Part shown: one piece after another, positions 17,432-24,965 of the stretch | Layout: the number at the start of each line of letters is the position of its first letter | How positions within the stretch are numbered: position 1 is the stretch's first letter | Assembly (NCBI GenBank): GCA_023423065.1 | Contig: JAFAGC010000117.1 | Location: 1 to 36,764, forward strand | Origin: Pseudomonadota bacterium | GTDB lineage: Bacteria; Pseudomonadota; Gammaproteobacteria; Steroidobacterales; Steroidobacteraceae | Reading direction: 5' to 3' | Length of the DNA: 36,764 bases | The notes under the pieces: model-generated | The model's database searches: none | Seen by the model: only the letters and a program-made list of their open reading frames with translations | Told to the model about the DNA's origin: nothing | Program-made: the position numbers and the translations under genes

Positions 17432-18500
17432 CGATCTTGGGAACGGGCCGCGCGACCGTGGCGCGGCGGAGGCGGTTGAAGACCATGAGGATGGCGCACA
17501 GGAAATCCGGCATCGTGCGCGTGGCACCCTCGTGGACGTTGATCCGCGGTAGTTTGAGCGGATCGCGTACGTCGCCGAGGTAACCCTTGTCGGTGGTGAA
17601 ACCGAGGCGATAACCCGCGGCGCGCGTGAGCCGGATGACGTTCTCGTCGTAATTGCCGTTCGGGTAACCGATCGACTCCGTGATCGAACCCACGGATTGC
17701 GTAATGCGCCGGCCGGCCTCGGCGAGCTCCTGCGCCGCCTGGTCCGGCGCGAGTTTCGTGAGCGGCGTGTGCGAGCAGCCGTGCGAGCCGACGTTGACGC
17801 GCGTGCCCCGCGTGAGTGCGGCGACCTGGTCCCAGTCCATGAACTGGTCGTCGCCGAGATTCACCGCGACCGCGCCCAGCGACGCGCGCACGCGCTCTTC
17901 GATCGTGGCGATCTCCGACTGCGGGCGGGTCTTGAGCGTATCCACGGCCTCGCGAATGATCCGGCGCTGATCGGCCGGCGCGCGCGTACCGAGCTCGGCT
18001 ACGCCCAGCGTGCGTTCCACCAGCGCGCGCGCTTCGTCCCCGCCGCGCGCCGCCTGGAACATGAGTCGCGAAAGCCGCTCCTGCCAGAAGCAGTCCTTCC
18101 CTCCGATGTAGTCGGTCGCGACGAAGATGACGGCGGGCACCTGCTGCTCGCGCAGGATCGGCAGCGCGTGCTCGAAGTTGTCGCGCCAGCCATCGTCGAA
18201 GGTCACGACGCAGCTGCGCGGCGGCAGGTCGCGGCCCGCTTCGAGGATTTCGGCGAGTTCGCCGATCGACAGGATCCGGAAGTGGCGGCGCAGGAACGCC
18301 ATCTGGCGCGCGAAGGTTTCCGGGCGCACGCAGATGCTGTCGGCCGAGAAGGTGTCCGCGTTCGCGGGCAACACGCGGTGATACATCAGCACGAAGCCGC
18401 GGCGGCGAAACCGGATCGACGCGATGACCCACAGCAGGCCCGAGTAATAGAGCGCGTTCGCGATGAAGCGACGGCCGTGTTTGCGCAGGAATCCGCTCAT
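17409..18500 (-). CDS. Polysaccharide deacetylase (NodB/CE4)
   Basis: 363-residue CE4-family deacetylase distinct from the XrtA-type enzyme at 2168. A hydrophobic N-terminal stretch (ALYYSGLLWVIASI, residues 16-29) could anchor it in the inner membrane. Motif 1 is TFDDGWRDN with FDDGW at 101-105; motif 2 is SHGCSHT with metal-binding His240 and His244; IGYPNGNYD resembles motif 3. An insertion of roughly 100 residues lies between motifs 1 and 2, as in PssDA/Agd3-like branches. It probably removes N-acetyl groups from lipid-linked or nascent polymer. ATG at 18500 overlaps the stop of the upstream DegT-like gene (ATGA). Confidence 0.9.
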   Translation of the reverse strand: MSGFLRKHGRRFIANALYYSGLLWVIASIRFRRRGFVLMYHRVLPANADTFSADSICVRPETFARQMAFLRRHFRILSIGELAEILEAGRDLPPRSCVVTFDDGWRDNFEHALPILREQQVPAVIFVATDYIGGKDCFWQERLSRLMFQAARGGDEARALVERTLGVAELGTRAPADQRRIIREAVDTLKTRPQSEIATIEERVRASLGAVAVNLGDDQFMDWDQVAALTRGTRVNVGSHGCSHTPLTKLAPDQAAQELAEAGRRITQSVGSITESIGYPNGNYDENVIRLTRAAGYRLGFTTDKGYLGDVRDPLKLPRINVHEGATRTMPDFLCAILMVFNRLRRATVARPVPKIDAHPRHG

Positions 18501-19738
18501 GTGGCCGCGCCGCCCGGTTCGCGCGTCCGCGCGGGCGCATTCGATCGGGCCAGCGCGCGGATTCGTTCCGCGTAGCCTCCCGGGCAGTAGCCGTGCGTGG
18601 GCAACGTCACGATCTGCGATGCCACCAGGCGCGCGCCGGGCATCGCGTCCCGCGGCGAGCGTAACTGCGCCACGACCTCGGGGACGTCGCACAGCGCGAG
18701 TGGATAGGAGGTCGTCGCGCCGATGCCGGCCGCGTCGACGGCGGCGACGAACGCATCGCGCGCGGAGGCGCCGGTCACACGCAAGGGGAAGCGCACCCAC
18801 GCGGGCTGGGCATCCGCCGCGAGGGTGGGCAGTTCGATGCCGGGGACGCCTTCGAGCGCGGCGCGCAGCGCCGCGGCCCTGGCGCCGCGGTCGGCCGCGA
18901 TCGCATCGAGTCGCCGCAGCAGTTCCACGGCCACGCCCATCTGCGGCGCGCTGAGCTTCGCGATCGGGTAACGCTCCTCGTACATCGTGCGTCCGAGGCC
19001 GAGGAAGGGCAGCGAACGGATGACTCCATACAGCGCGGGGCGCAGGCACACCGCGTAGATGGGTAGTTTGATGCAGTTGCCGAGCGTCTCCGCGAAGGCC
19101 GAGTCCGGCAGCGCCTTCATCGCCTCGCCGAGCGCGTCGGCCACCCGGTCCTCGCGGCAGACGATCGCGCCGCCCTGGATCGTGCAGATGACCTTGCCCT
19201 TGTCGAAACTGTAGAGGCCCGCGTCGCCGAAGGTGCCGACCGCGCGGCCGGCGATGCGTGCGCCGAAGGATTGCGCGCCGTCGTCCACCATGAAGATGCC
19301 GCGTTCGCGCGCGATCGCCTCGATCGCCGGCAGGTCGTTGGGCAGGCCGTAGAGATTCGCGCTCACCACCGCGAGCGCGCGGGTGAAGTCCGCTTTTTCG
19401 AGCGCGCGCGGATCCATGCCAAGCGTGTGCGGGTCGACGTCCACGAGACGCGGGCGCAGACCGGCGCGGGCGATCGAGGCGGGAACCGAGTAACAGGTGT
19501 ACGCCGGGATCAGCACCTCGTCGCGTCCCGAATCGTTCGCGAGCGTGCGCAGCGCCCGCAGGATGAACGACATGGCCGCACGACCGGAGGCGATGGGCCA
19601 GGCGTGCCCGACCTCGGCGCGCGCGCGGATCGCGGCGTCGAGCGTCGCGCGCGCGCGTCGCGCGGACGAACCGCGCACGAAGCCGCGGCCGATCTCGGCG
19701 AGGCTCATGACGGTGCCGGCGGGGGCGAGGTAGGCCAC
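18497..19738 (-). CDS. DegT/DnrJ/EryC1-family PLP enzyme
   Basis: 413-residue fold-type I PLP enzyme of the sugar aminotransferase family. Seen: SGRAAMSFILRAL (phosphate-binding region), EVLIPAYTCYSVPASI, the acidic VDDGAQSFGA block and YSFDKGKVICTIQGGAI; the Schiff-base lysine is expected at Lys182 by alignment with S-F-x-x-x-K. It would aminate a keto-sugar to an amino sugar, supplying an amine for the neighbouring ATP-grasp and FemAB enzymes (inference). The first start is a GTG at 19738; an ATG at 19708 (MSLAEIG) is possible and neither has a clear Shine-Dalgarno sequence. It lies 13 bp after FemAB. Confidence 0.85.
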   Translation of the reverse strand: MAYLAPAGTVMSLAEIGRGFVRGSSARRARATLDAAIRARAEVGHAWPIASGRAAMSFILRALRTLANDSGRDEVLIPAYTCYSVPASIARAGLRPRLVDVDPHTLGMDPRALEKADFTRALAVVSANLYGLPNDLPAIEAIARERGIFMVDDGAQSFGARIAGRAVGTFGDAGLYSFDKGKVICTIQGGAIVCREDRVADALGEAMKALPDSAFAETLGNCIKLPIYAVCLRPALYGVIRSLPFLGLGRTMYEERYPIAKLSAPQMGVAVELLRRLDAIAADRGARAAALRAALEGVPGIELPTLAADAQPAWVRFPLRVTGASARDAFVAAVDAAGIGATTSYPLALCDVPEVVAQLRSPRDAMPGARLVASQIVTLPTHGYCPGGYAERIRALARSNAPARTREPGGAAT

Positions 19739-19751
19739 GACTAACTACCGC

Positions 19752-20810
19752 TCAGGGTATCAGGCGCGCGATCGGCGGGCCGGCGAGCCGCGTCGCCCAC
19801 AGCGGCAGCTTGCGCCAGGCCGCGATGGCGAGCCGGTACTTGGGATTGTCCACGTTGAGCTGCGGCATGGGACCGCCGTCGGGGCGATGGAAATACCAGT
19901 AGAGCTGGTGCGTCTCGGCGTTCCACTTGCTCTTGAACTGTTCCGCGCCGGATTGCGAGGTGGAGCGGCCCAGGTGGAACAGCTTGTGCCCGTTCCGGCA
20001 GGCATCGCGCAGCATCTCCCAGTACAACACGTAGTTGGCGTCGAGGTGGCGCAGCTCCTGGCGGGCGCCGGCCCACATGCCTTCGACCACGCCATTGAAG
20101 TGACCGGTGAGCGCGACCGCGATCGGTGCCCCCTTGTGGATGCAGGCGAACACCGAGGTGTTGTTCGGGAACGTCCCGAGCAGCCGTTCGAAATAGCTGC
20201 GCGAGTACATCGGGGTTCCGAGGCTGCGCCAGGACAATTCGAGTATGTGGAAGAAATCGTCGAGCAGGTCGATGCCGCCCTTGCGCACCGTGAGCTCGTT
20301 CTTCTGCGCGCGACGGATGTTCTTGCGGTGTTTCTGTGAGAAGGAATTGAACAGCGCTTCCGGATCCGCCATGAGGGGCACCGTCATGCTGACCTTGCGC
20401 AGCGAGACCGGCATCGTCGTATCGAGCGCCGCCGGGCAGCGCAGCTCGAGATAGTCGGCGCCGAGCGCCTCGGCGCGCGACATCGCGTGGCGCGTGAGCT
20501 CCGCGGCGGCGAGCGGCGTCGCGGCGACGGGACCGCCGTAGTTCATGAAAGGCATCGAGCAGAGGATGCGGCCGAACAGGCGGCTCCTGACGAACACCAG
20601 CGGCAGCACGCCCTGGATCGCGCCCTGCGCGTCGCGCGCAGCCAGGTATTCGCACGGATGGCCGAGTTCGCGCTCGTTGAGATCCTTCCAGTCGAAGAGG
20701 TGATAGAACGAACCGTCGTGGGCCGCGACGAACGCGTCCCACTCGGCCCGCGATTCGGGACCCACGGAGGCGACCAGCGGACGATCCTGGGATATTTGCT
20801 CGGGTTGCAT
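19752..20810 (-). CDS. FemAB-family XrtA/PEP-CTERM-associated protein
   Basis: About 352 residues, with the FemAB/double-GNAT fold. Typical blocks are SFYHLFDWKDL, PLVFVRSRLFGRILCSMPFMNYGGP, FSQKHRKNIRRA and the C-terminal FHLGRSTSQSGAEQFKSKW, matching the PEP-CTERM-associated FemAB family (TIGR03019-like). FemAB enzymes transfer aminoacyl groups, classically from aminoacyl-tRNA, to an amine; in exosortase loci the substrate is not established. Two starts compete: ATG at 20810, 4 bp after the GT4 stop, and ATG at 20828, which overlaps the GT4 end; neither has a strong ribosome-binding site. It is the third FemAB/GNAT-type protein in the window. Confidence 0.9.
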   Translation of the reverse strand: MQPEQISQDRPLVASVGPESRAEWDAFVAAHDGSFYHLFDWKDLNERELGHPCEYLAARDAQGAIQGVLPLVFVRSRLFGRILCSMPFMNYGGPVAATPLAAAELTRHAMSRAEALGADYLELRCPAALDTTMPVSLRKVSMTVPLMADPEALFNSFSQKHRKNIRRAQKNELTVRKGGIDLLDDFFHILELSWRSLGTPMYSRSYFERLLGTFPNNTSVFACIHKGAPIAVALTGHFNGVVEGMWAGARQELRHLDANYVLYWEMLRDACRNGHKLFHLGRSTSQSGAEQFKSKWNAETHQLYWYFHRPDGGPMPQLNVDNPKYRLAIAAWRKLPLWATRLAGPPIARLIP

Positions 20811-20814
20811 GAGT

Positions 20815-22002
20815 TCAGCGGCGCGCATCGTGCACAAGCTCGGCATAGAGTTTCTCATGCGCCGCGATCATGTGGCCGACCGTGCAGGTCTGCTCGTATC
20901 GGCGGCGCGCGGCGGAGGCGAGGCGTTGGCGCAGCTCGCGATCGCGCAGCAGGCGACGCAGGCCTTCGGCGAGCGCGGCGGGATTCGCGGGCGGGACGAC
21001 CAGGCCGGTTTCTTCATTGAGCACCACGTGCGGATTCTCGCCCACCGAGGTGACGACCATCGCCTTCTGGTGGGCCATCGCTTCGAGCACCACGATCGAC
21101 ATCGCCTCCCAGAGCGAGGACTGCACGAAGATGTCCGCGAACGGCAGCACGCGATCCGCGGCGTGGGCCATCCAGCCCAGGAATTTCACGTGCTCGCCCA
21201 GTTGGAGTTTCTCGGCCTGCTCGCGCAGCGGCTTCTCGAGCACGCCGCCGCCCACGAGCGCGAGCTGGAATTGCTCGCCGCTGTCGCGCAGCAGCGCGAC
21301 GGCGTCCAGCAGATGCTTGAGTCCTTTCTGTTCGATCAGCGTGCTGATGCTGGCGATGATCGGGACGTCGGTCCGCAGTTCCGCGAACCTCTCAGGTGAA
21401 ACCCCACGTTCGCGCGGGTCGTCGACACCGTTCCACAACACGCGCATGCGATTCTCGGGAATCCCGTAAAGGTTACGGATGCTCTTCGATTGCTCATGGC
21501 CTACGGCAACCAGCGCATCCGGCACGCGCCACAGCGTTCCTTCGATGCGCTTGTGGTGAGCGGAGCGGTGCGGGTAATTGCCGTAGTGCCAGGTGTGGAC
21601 GAGCTTGAGCCCGGGCGTCGTGAGGCGGCAGGCCGAGCCATCTATGAGGCCGTGGATGTCGTGCGTGTGAATGACTTCGATACGTCGTTGTTTGATCAGG
21701 CGGCGCAGCTTGAGGAACGTCAGATAGTCGCGTTTGCCCGGGATCAGCCCTGGAATCGGCACGAGATCCACACCAGCGTGCAGCATGCGGTCGGCGTTGA
21801 TGCCGGGCTCCTTGAGGTAACACGCGGAGACCTCGAAACCGTCGCGGCCGAGCCTTTCCCCGAGGCACGCGGCGACTTGCTCGGCTCCGCCGATGTGCAG
21901 AGTCGAGTTGACGATCATGACGCGAATTCGGTCCGGACCAGCCACGCGCGCGGGCTCGGCGGGTTCGGGAAAAGGCCCCGCCACGTGTGGTTGCTGCATC
22001 AT
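20815..22002 (-). CDS. Glycosyltransferase family 4 (GT-B)
   Basis: About 395 residues. The N-terminal domain has VMIVNSTLHIGGAEQVA (glycine-rich acceptor/donor loop) and VIHTHDIHGLIDG; the C-terminal domain has ASISTLIEQKGLKHLL, LVGGGVLE and the E-x7-E motif in SSLWEAMSIVVLEAMA. It is the first gene of the minus-strand operon. The start is placed at the ATG at 22002 (MMQQPHV). An upstream in-frame ATG at 22108-22110 lies on the CRP-type palindrome and encodes 36 residues without family resemblance, so it is unlikely. The likely promoter lies in the divergent gap at 22003-22297. Confidence 0.9.
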   Translation of the reverse strand: MMQQPHVAGPFPEPAEPARVAGPDRIRVMIVNSTLHIGGAEQVAACLGERLGRDGFEVSACYLKEPGINADRMLHAGVDLVPIPGLIPGKRDYLTFLKLRRLIKQRRIEVIHTHDIHGLIDGSACRLTTPGLKLVHTWHYGNYPHRSAHHKRIEGTLWRVPDALVAVGHEQSKSIRNLYGIPENRMRVLWNGVDDPRERGVSPERFAELRTDVPIIASISTLIEQKGLKHLLDAVALLRDSGEQFQLALVGGGVLEKPLREQAEKLQLGEHVKFLGWMAHAADRVLPFADIFVQSSLWEAMSIVVLEAMAHQKAMVVTSVGENPHVVLNEETGLVVPPANPAALAEGLRRLLRDRELRQRLASAARRRYEQTCTVGHMIAAHEKLYAELVHDARR

Positions 22003-22109
22003 GGCAAGCGTACCGGCGGGACCCGGTTCCGTAGTTGGATTAATGAAAACTCTGCCCCGAACTGCGAAGTGGATCGCACTGTAAAAGCCCGGATGTTTGT
22101 CAAGATCCA

Positions 22110-22125
22110 TGTGAGCAAAATCACA
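22110..22125. promoter_or_regulatory. CRP/Vfr/Clp-type operator
   Basis: The 16-bp sequence TGTGAGCAAAATCACA is a perfect TGTGA-N6-TCACA palindrome; with flanking A and T the symmetry extends to ATGTGA...TCACAT. This is the consensus for the CRP family (CRP, Vfr; Clp in xanthomonads, which responds to c-di-GMP). Its centre at about 22117.5 lies 115 bp before the GT4 start and 180 bp before the beta-helix gene start, so it could regulate either or both. Confidence 0.75.
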
Positions 22126-22155
22126 TTTCCAGCCTAGTCGCCGATTGTCGACGGT

Positions 22156-22184
22156 TTGCCGTCTACTTGCTGCCTTGTTCCAAT
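22156..22184 (+). promoter_or_regulatory. Candidate sigma70 promoter for beta-helix gene
   Basis: TTGCCG (22156-22161), a 17-bp spacer and TCCAAT (22179-22184) each match the consensus hexamers in four of six positions. The implied start near 22191 puts the CRP-type site at about -73, near a usual class I position. The left hexamer overlaps the small inverted repeat. Weak evidence on its own. Confidence 0.3.
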
Positions 22185-22297
22185 CGTAACCTTAGGTCAG
22201 CTTGCTGTTTTGCTTACGCTGGCGGGGCTCCAGGTAGAGCCGGCGGCCATGCCCGCACCGCCCACGAACGCCTCGGACGAGGCTGGAGAAAATCGAG

Positions 22298-23827
22298 ATG
22301 TTGAAGATCCACCAGAGACGAACCTTTCAACTCGGGGTCGCATTGCTCGTGTTGTTTGCATCGATGCAGACATTCGCGGCGAACTACCCGCTCGAGTTGG
22401 TATCGCCGCGTGCCGCCGGCACGGCGCCCGTGAGCGGCAACGATGCGATCAGCGCATCGAACCGAATCTTCCGCGCGTATCCCGGCATCGAGTACAACAT
22501 TCGCGCGGTCATCGTGGGCGGAGCGTTTCCGTATACGTTCTCGCTCACGAATGCGCCGACCGGCATGGTCATCAATCCGAGCACCGGCGAGATCCGCTGG
22601 CCGAACCCGACCGGCTCGACCGCGACTCCGACGATCACGGTGCGCGACTCGGAAGGCACGGAAAGGTCCTCGCCGTGGACGATCACCGTTTCGACGAGCG
22701 GCTTCCGCTTCGTCGATGCGAACGCCGGACAGCGTCACCCGACCGGCAATGGCAGCATCGACAATCCGTGGCGCACGCTCAGCGACGTGGTCGCCGGTGG
22801 CAGCGCGAACGACATCGTCTACTTCCGCAACGGAACGTACAACGCGCTCGATCTTCCGCGTCAGAGCGTGGGCTCGATGTGGGAACGCGTCGAGTTGGGT
22901 TCCTCGGTTCCGAACAAGTGGATCGCCTTCCCGGGTCAGAGCCCCGTCATCGATTTCGGTTATCGCTCGGGCGGTGAGCCGGGCGTGATCATTCGTCCGA
23001 ACTCCGACAACCTCTACATCGACGGTTTCGAAACCCGTGCGACGCGCGTGATCGGATTCCAGATCCACTCGGGCTCGTACGCGGTGTTCCGCCGCATGCG
23101 CATGCACGAGCTCAACCCGGCGCGTGCCAACCTCGACGGATCGAACTCCGCGCTGATCATGACGATGTCCTCGTACTCCGATTCGAACACCGGCGGCAAC
23201 GCGGGCAGTTGGGGTCAGTACCTGGCGATCCAGGATTCGGAGTTCTACGACGCTCCGCGCGACAACTTCCTCAAGATGTATTCGCAGTGGAAGATGGTCA
23301 TCGAGGACAACTACTTCCGCGATGCGTTGCTGGCGATCGAGCTGAAGGCGGACCTGCCGCAGTTCACCTACCGCAACAACCGCCACACGAACATCACTTC
23401 CATCGCCATCGGTGGAAACATGCACTCGTACTCGACCTCGGGCGAAATCTGCTTCAACCTGGTCAACACGCCGAGTGCCCAATGGGCGCTGGACATCAAT
23501 TCCGACGGACAGGCGCGCCGCATCGATTCGTATCGCAACACGCTCATGGGCAACGTGCGCGTGCGCAACGTGGACTCGGTCGACGGTCCGTTCCGTCTTT
23601 ATGACAACGTCATCGTCAACAGCGATTCGAGCGCCAACAAGATCCGGTTCGAGAGTGTCTCCGATACTTCTCGCGTGATCATTCAGAACAACCTGACCGG
23701 CACGTCCGGCGTCGTCGACGCGCAGGGACTGCTGACCACCGCGTATGCCCAGTATCGCGGCGTGCGCGGACACGAGGTCGGGAACGTAGTTCGACCACGT
23801 GCTCCGTCGGCTCTGACGGCCCAGTGA
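22298..23827 (+). CDS. Secreted parallel beta-helix protein with Ig-like domain
   Basis: 509-residue exported protein. A Sec signal peptide covers residues 1-28 (LGVALLVLFASMQTFAA, cleavage before NYPLE). Residues about 55-130 form a putative Ig-like (He_PIG) domain: FPYTFSLTNAPTGMVINPS and TGEIRWPNP. From about 135 the protein shows pectate-lyase-like right-handed beta-helix repeats (GSIDNPWRTLSDVV, NDIVYFRNGTY, then recurring N/D-rich turns such as IEDNYFRDA, YRNNRHTNI, YRNTLMGNV, IQNNLTG). No PEP-CTERM or other sorting tail is seen. In an exopolysaccharide locus it may be a lyase, epimerase or binding protein for the polymer, but no catalytic residues can be assigned. It has its own upstream region and is followed by a hairpin, so it is probably monocistronic. 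GGAG lies 9 nt before the ATG. Confidence 0.82.
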   Translation: MLKIHQRRTFQLGVALLVLFASMQTFAANYPLELVSPRAAGTAPVSGNDAISASNRIFRAYPGIEYNIRAVIVGGAFPYTFSLTNAPTGMVINPSTGEIRWPNPTGSTATPTITVRDSEGTERSSPWTITVSTSGFRFVDANAGQRHPTGNGSIDNPWRTLSDVVAGGSANDIVYFRNGTYNALDLPRQSVGSMWERVELGSSVPNKWIAFPGQSPVIDFGYRSGGEPGVIIRPNSDNLYIDGFETRATRVIGFQIHSGSYAVFRRMRMHELNPARANLDGSNSALIMTMSSYSDSNTGGNAGSWGQYLAIQDSEFYDAPRDNFLKMYSQWKMVIEDNYFRDALLAIELKADLPQFTYRNNRHTNITSIAIGGNMHSYSTSGEICFNLVNTPSAQWALDINSDGQARRIDSYRNTLMGNVRVRNVDSVDGPFRLYDNVIVNSDSSANKIRFESVSDTSRVIIQNNLTGTSGVVDAQGLLTTAYAQYRGVRGHEVGNVVRPRAPSALTAQ

Positions 23828-23838
23828 AACTTTCCCGT

Positions 23839-23867
23839 GCGGGGGCTGTCCTGTGGGCAGCCCCCGC
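23839..23867 (+). terminator. Strong GC-rich hairpin after beta-helix gene
   Basis: Perfect 10-bp stem GCGGGGGCTG / CAGCCCCCGC with a 9-nt loop, starting 11 bp after the stop codon. There is no following T-run, so it may be a Rho-aided terminator or mRNA 3'-end stabiliser rather than a classic intrinsic terminator. Confidence 0.6.
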
Positions 23868-23954
23868 GCAGGTATTCAGATTGAATAATCGAACCAGAGT
23901 GATCCGACAGATTCACGACGTCCTTGCTGCCCGGAGCGGACCAGGTCCGTTCGA

Positions 23955-23970
23955 GTGTGGTAGATTGCCG
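23955..23970 (+). promoter_or_regulatory. Shared upstream motif GTGTG-N4-ATTGCCG, copy 1
   Basis: GTGTG and ATTGCCG separated by four bases, 41 bp before the GTG at 24012. The embedded TGGTAGATT resembles an extended -10 element. The same spaced motif occurs at 27492-27507 upstream of the flippase gene. No convincing -35 is present. Confidence 0.3.
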
Positions 23971-24011
23971 TGCATCCTCGCAGTGCTTGACTTCAACGGA
24001 GCTGAACGCAC

Positions 24012-24839
24012 GTGAGGAAAATCACCGTCGCCGTCTATCACGTCGAGAAATCCGGCGCGGGCAAGCGCGGCTTGCTGAAGCGGCTGGATCCGGCCACCAA
24101 CGCGTGGACTCACGCGAGGATGCTGAGGTACAGCATTCGCAAATGTTCGCCCGGCGCGAAGTTCGTCCTCCTGACGGACATGGACTCGCCCGTGGATGCA
24201 TCGCTGTTCGACGAGGTGCGTCGATACGAAGTCGACCGCGACGCCATCATGTACGAACGGACCCGGGTGCAGATCGAGTACCTGGAGTCCCTGCCGCCCG
24301 ATGAAGGTCTGCTCTGTTTCCTCGATACGGACATGCTCGTGGTCAGGAAGAGTTTCTTCGAAGGCATCGGAACGGCTCCGCTGGCGCTGACGATCCGCGA
24401 AGACGAAGTCACGAGGGTGAACGGCGGTGTGATCCTCGTGAACATGCGCAAGCACGGCGAAGCGCTGAGCCTGCTCAAGAGCGCGCTCGAGATCTACGCC
24501 CGCGATTTCCCCGACAAGAAGGCATGGTGGGGAGATCAACTGGCTTTCGATGCGCTCCTCGAGACTCCCGAAGGCAGTTCGGTCCGACAGCTCGACTGCA
24601 ACGAATTCAACTACTCGCCGGGCCCGTTCCGATCGGCCTGGTTGATGGTCCACGCGGCCAATCGCAGCCTGCTCCACTTCAAAGGCACCTGGAAGAGATA
24701 CATGCCCGTGGTGTTCTGCCGCTACTGGGCATTGGGATGTGTGCGGAACATCGGATTGGGTGTCGCGTTCACATCGGGCTTCGCGCTGCTGAAGGATTGC
24801 CTGAAGGCCGCGATCACGCGGATTCCGCGGCATTCCTAG
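24012..24839 (+). CDS. GT-A-like protein, probable glycosyltransferase
   Basis: 275 residues, starting at a GTG with GGAG 10 nt upstream. The FLDTDMLVV segment (about residue 100-108) is a DxD metal/nucleotide-sugar site, preceded by AKFVLLTDMD and followed by VNGGVILVNM and WWGDQLAFDALL, the pattern of GT8-like and 'nucleotide-diphospho-sugar transferase' proteins. HFKGTWKRYM near residue 220-230 corresponds to the second metal ligand (H-x-x-G-x-x-K) region of GT8. A hydrophobic C-terminal patch may give membrane contact. I am confident of the fold type but not of the family number or sugar. It stands alone, with gaps on both sides. Confidence 0.72.
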   Translation: MRKITVAVYHVEKSGAGKRGLLKRLDPATNAWTHARMLRYSIRKCSPGAKFVLLTDMDSPVDASLFDEVRRYEVDRDAIMYERTRVQIEYLESLPPDEGLLCFLDTDMLVVRKSFFEGIGTAPLALTIREDEVTRVNGGVILVNMRKHGEALSLLKSALEIYARDFPDKKAWWGDQLAFDALLETPEGSSVRQLDCNEFNYSPGPFRSAWLMVHAANRSLLHFKGTWKRYMPVVFCRYWALGCVRNIGLGVAFTSGFALLKDCLKAAITRIPRHS

Positions 24840-24907
24840 CAACCGCGCCTGGACCGGGCGGTCCGGGGCGGGCATGGCTCACAACCCCGGCACATCGCCG
24901 GGTGGAA

Positions 24908-24925
24908 ACTCACCGTGCCGTGAGT
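24908..24925. repeat. Inverted repeat ACTCAC-N6-GTGAGT
   Basis: Perfect 6-bp arms around CGTGCC in the 126-bp gap before the GT4-like gene. It could be an operator or a small hairpin; it is short enough to occur by chance in GC-rich DNA. Confidence 0.25.
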
Positions 24926-24965
24926 GCTTCCCCTAGACTTCAGCCGCTCATACAAATCCGGCTGC

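Larger units (their letters stand above)
22003..22297. other. Divergent intergenic regulatory region
   Basis: The largest gene-free gap of the window (295 bp), between divergent GT4 and beta-helix genes. It is visibly more A+T-rich around 22060-22130 than its surroundings. Contents: a perfect CRP-type palindrome at 22110-22125; a small inverted repeat GACGG-TTTG-CCGTC at 22150-22163; a weak sigma70-like pair at 22156-22184; and a TTGACA on the minus strand at 22103-22098 without a well-spaced -10. No sigma54 (GG-N10-GC) element of the kind known from PEP-CTERM genes was recognised. Confidence 0.7.

Noticed and set aside
22098..22103. TTGACA on the minus strand as a promoter -35 for the GT4 operon
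   Set aside because: No -10 hexamer at 16-18 bp; TACAGT is at 14 bp. Kept only as a remark in the intergenic entry.
22298..23827. PEP-CTERM sorting signal on the beta-helix protein
   Set aside because: The C-terminus lacks the Val-Pro-Glu-Pro motif, hydrophobic segment and basic end.
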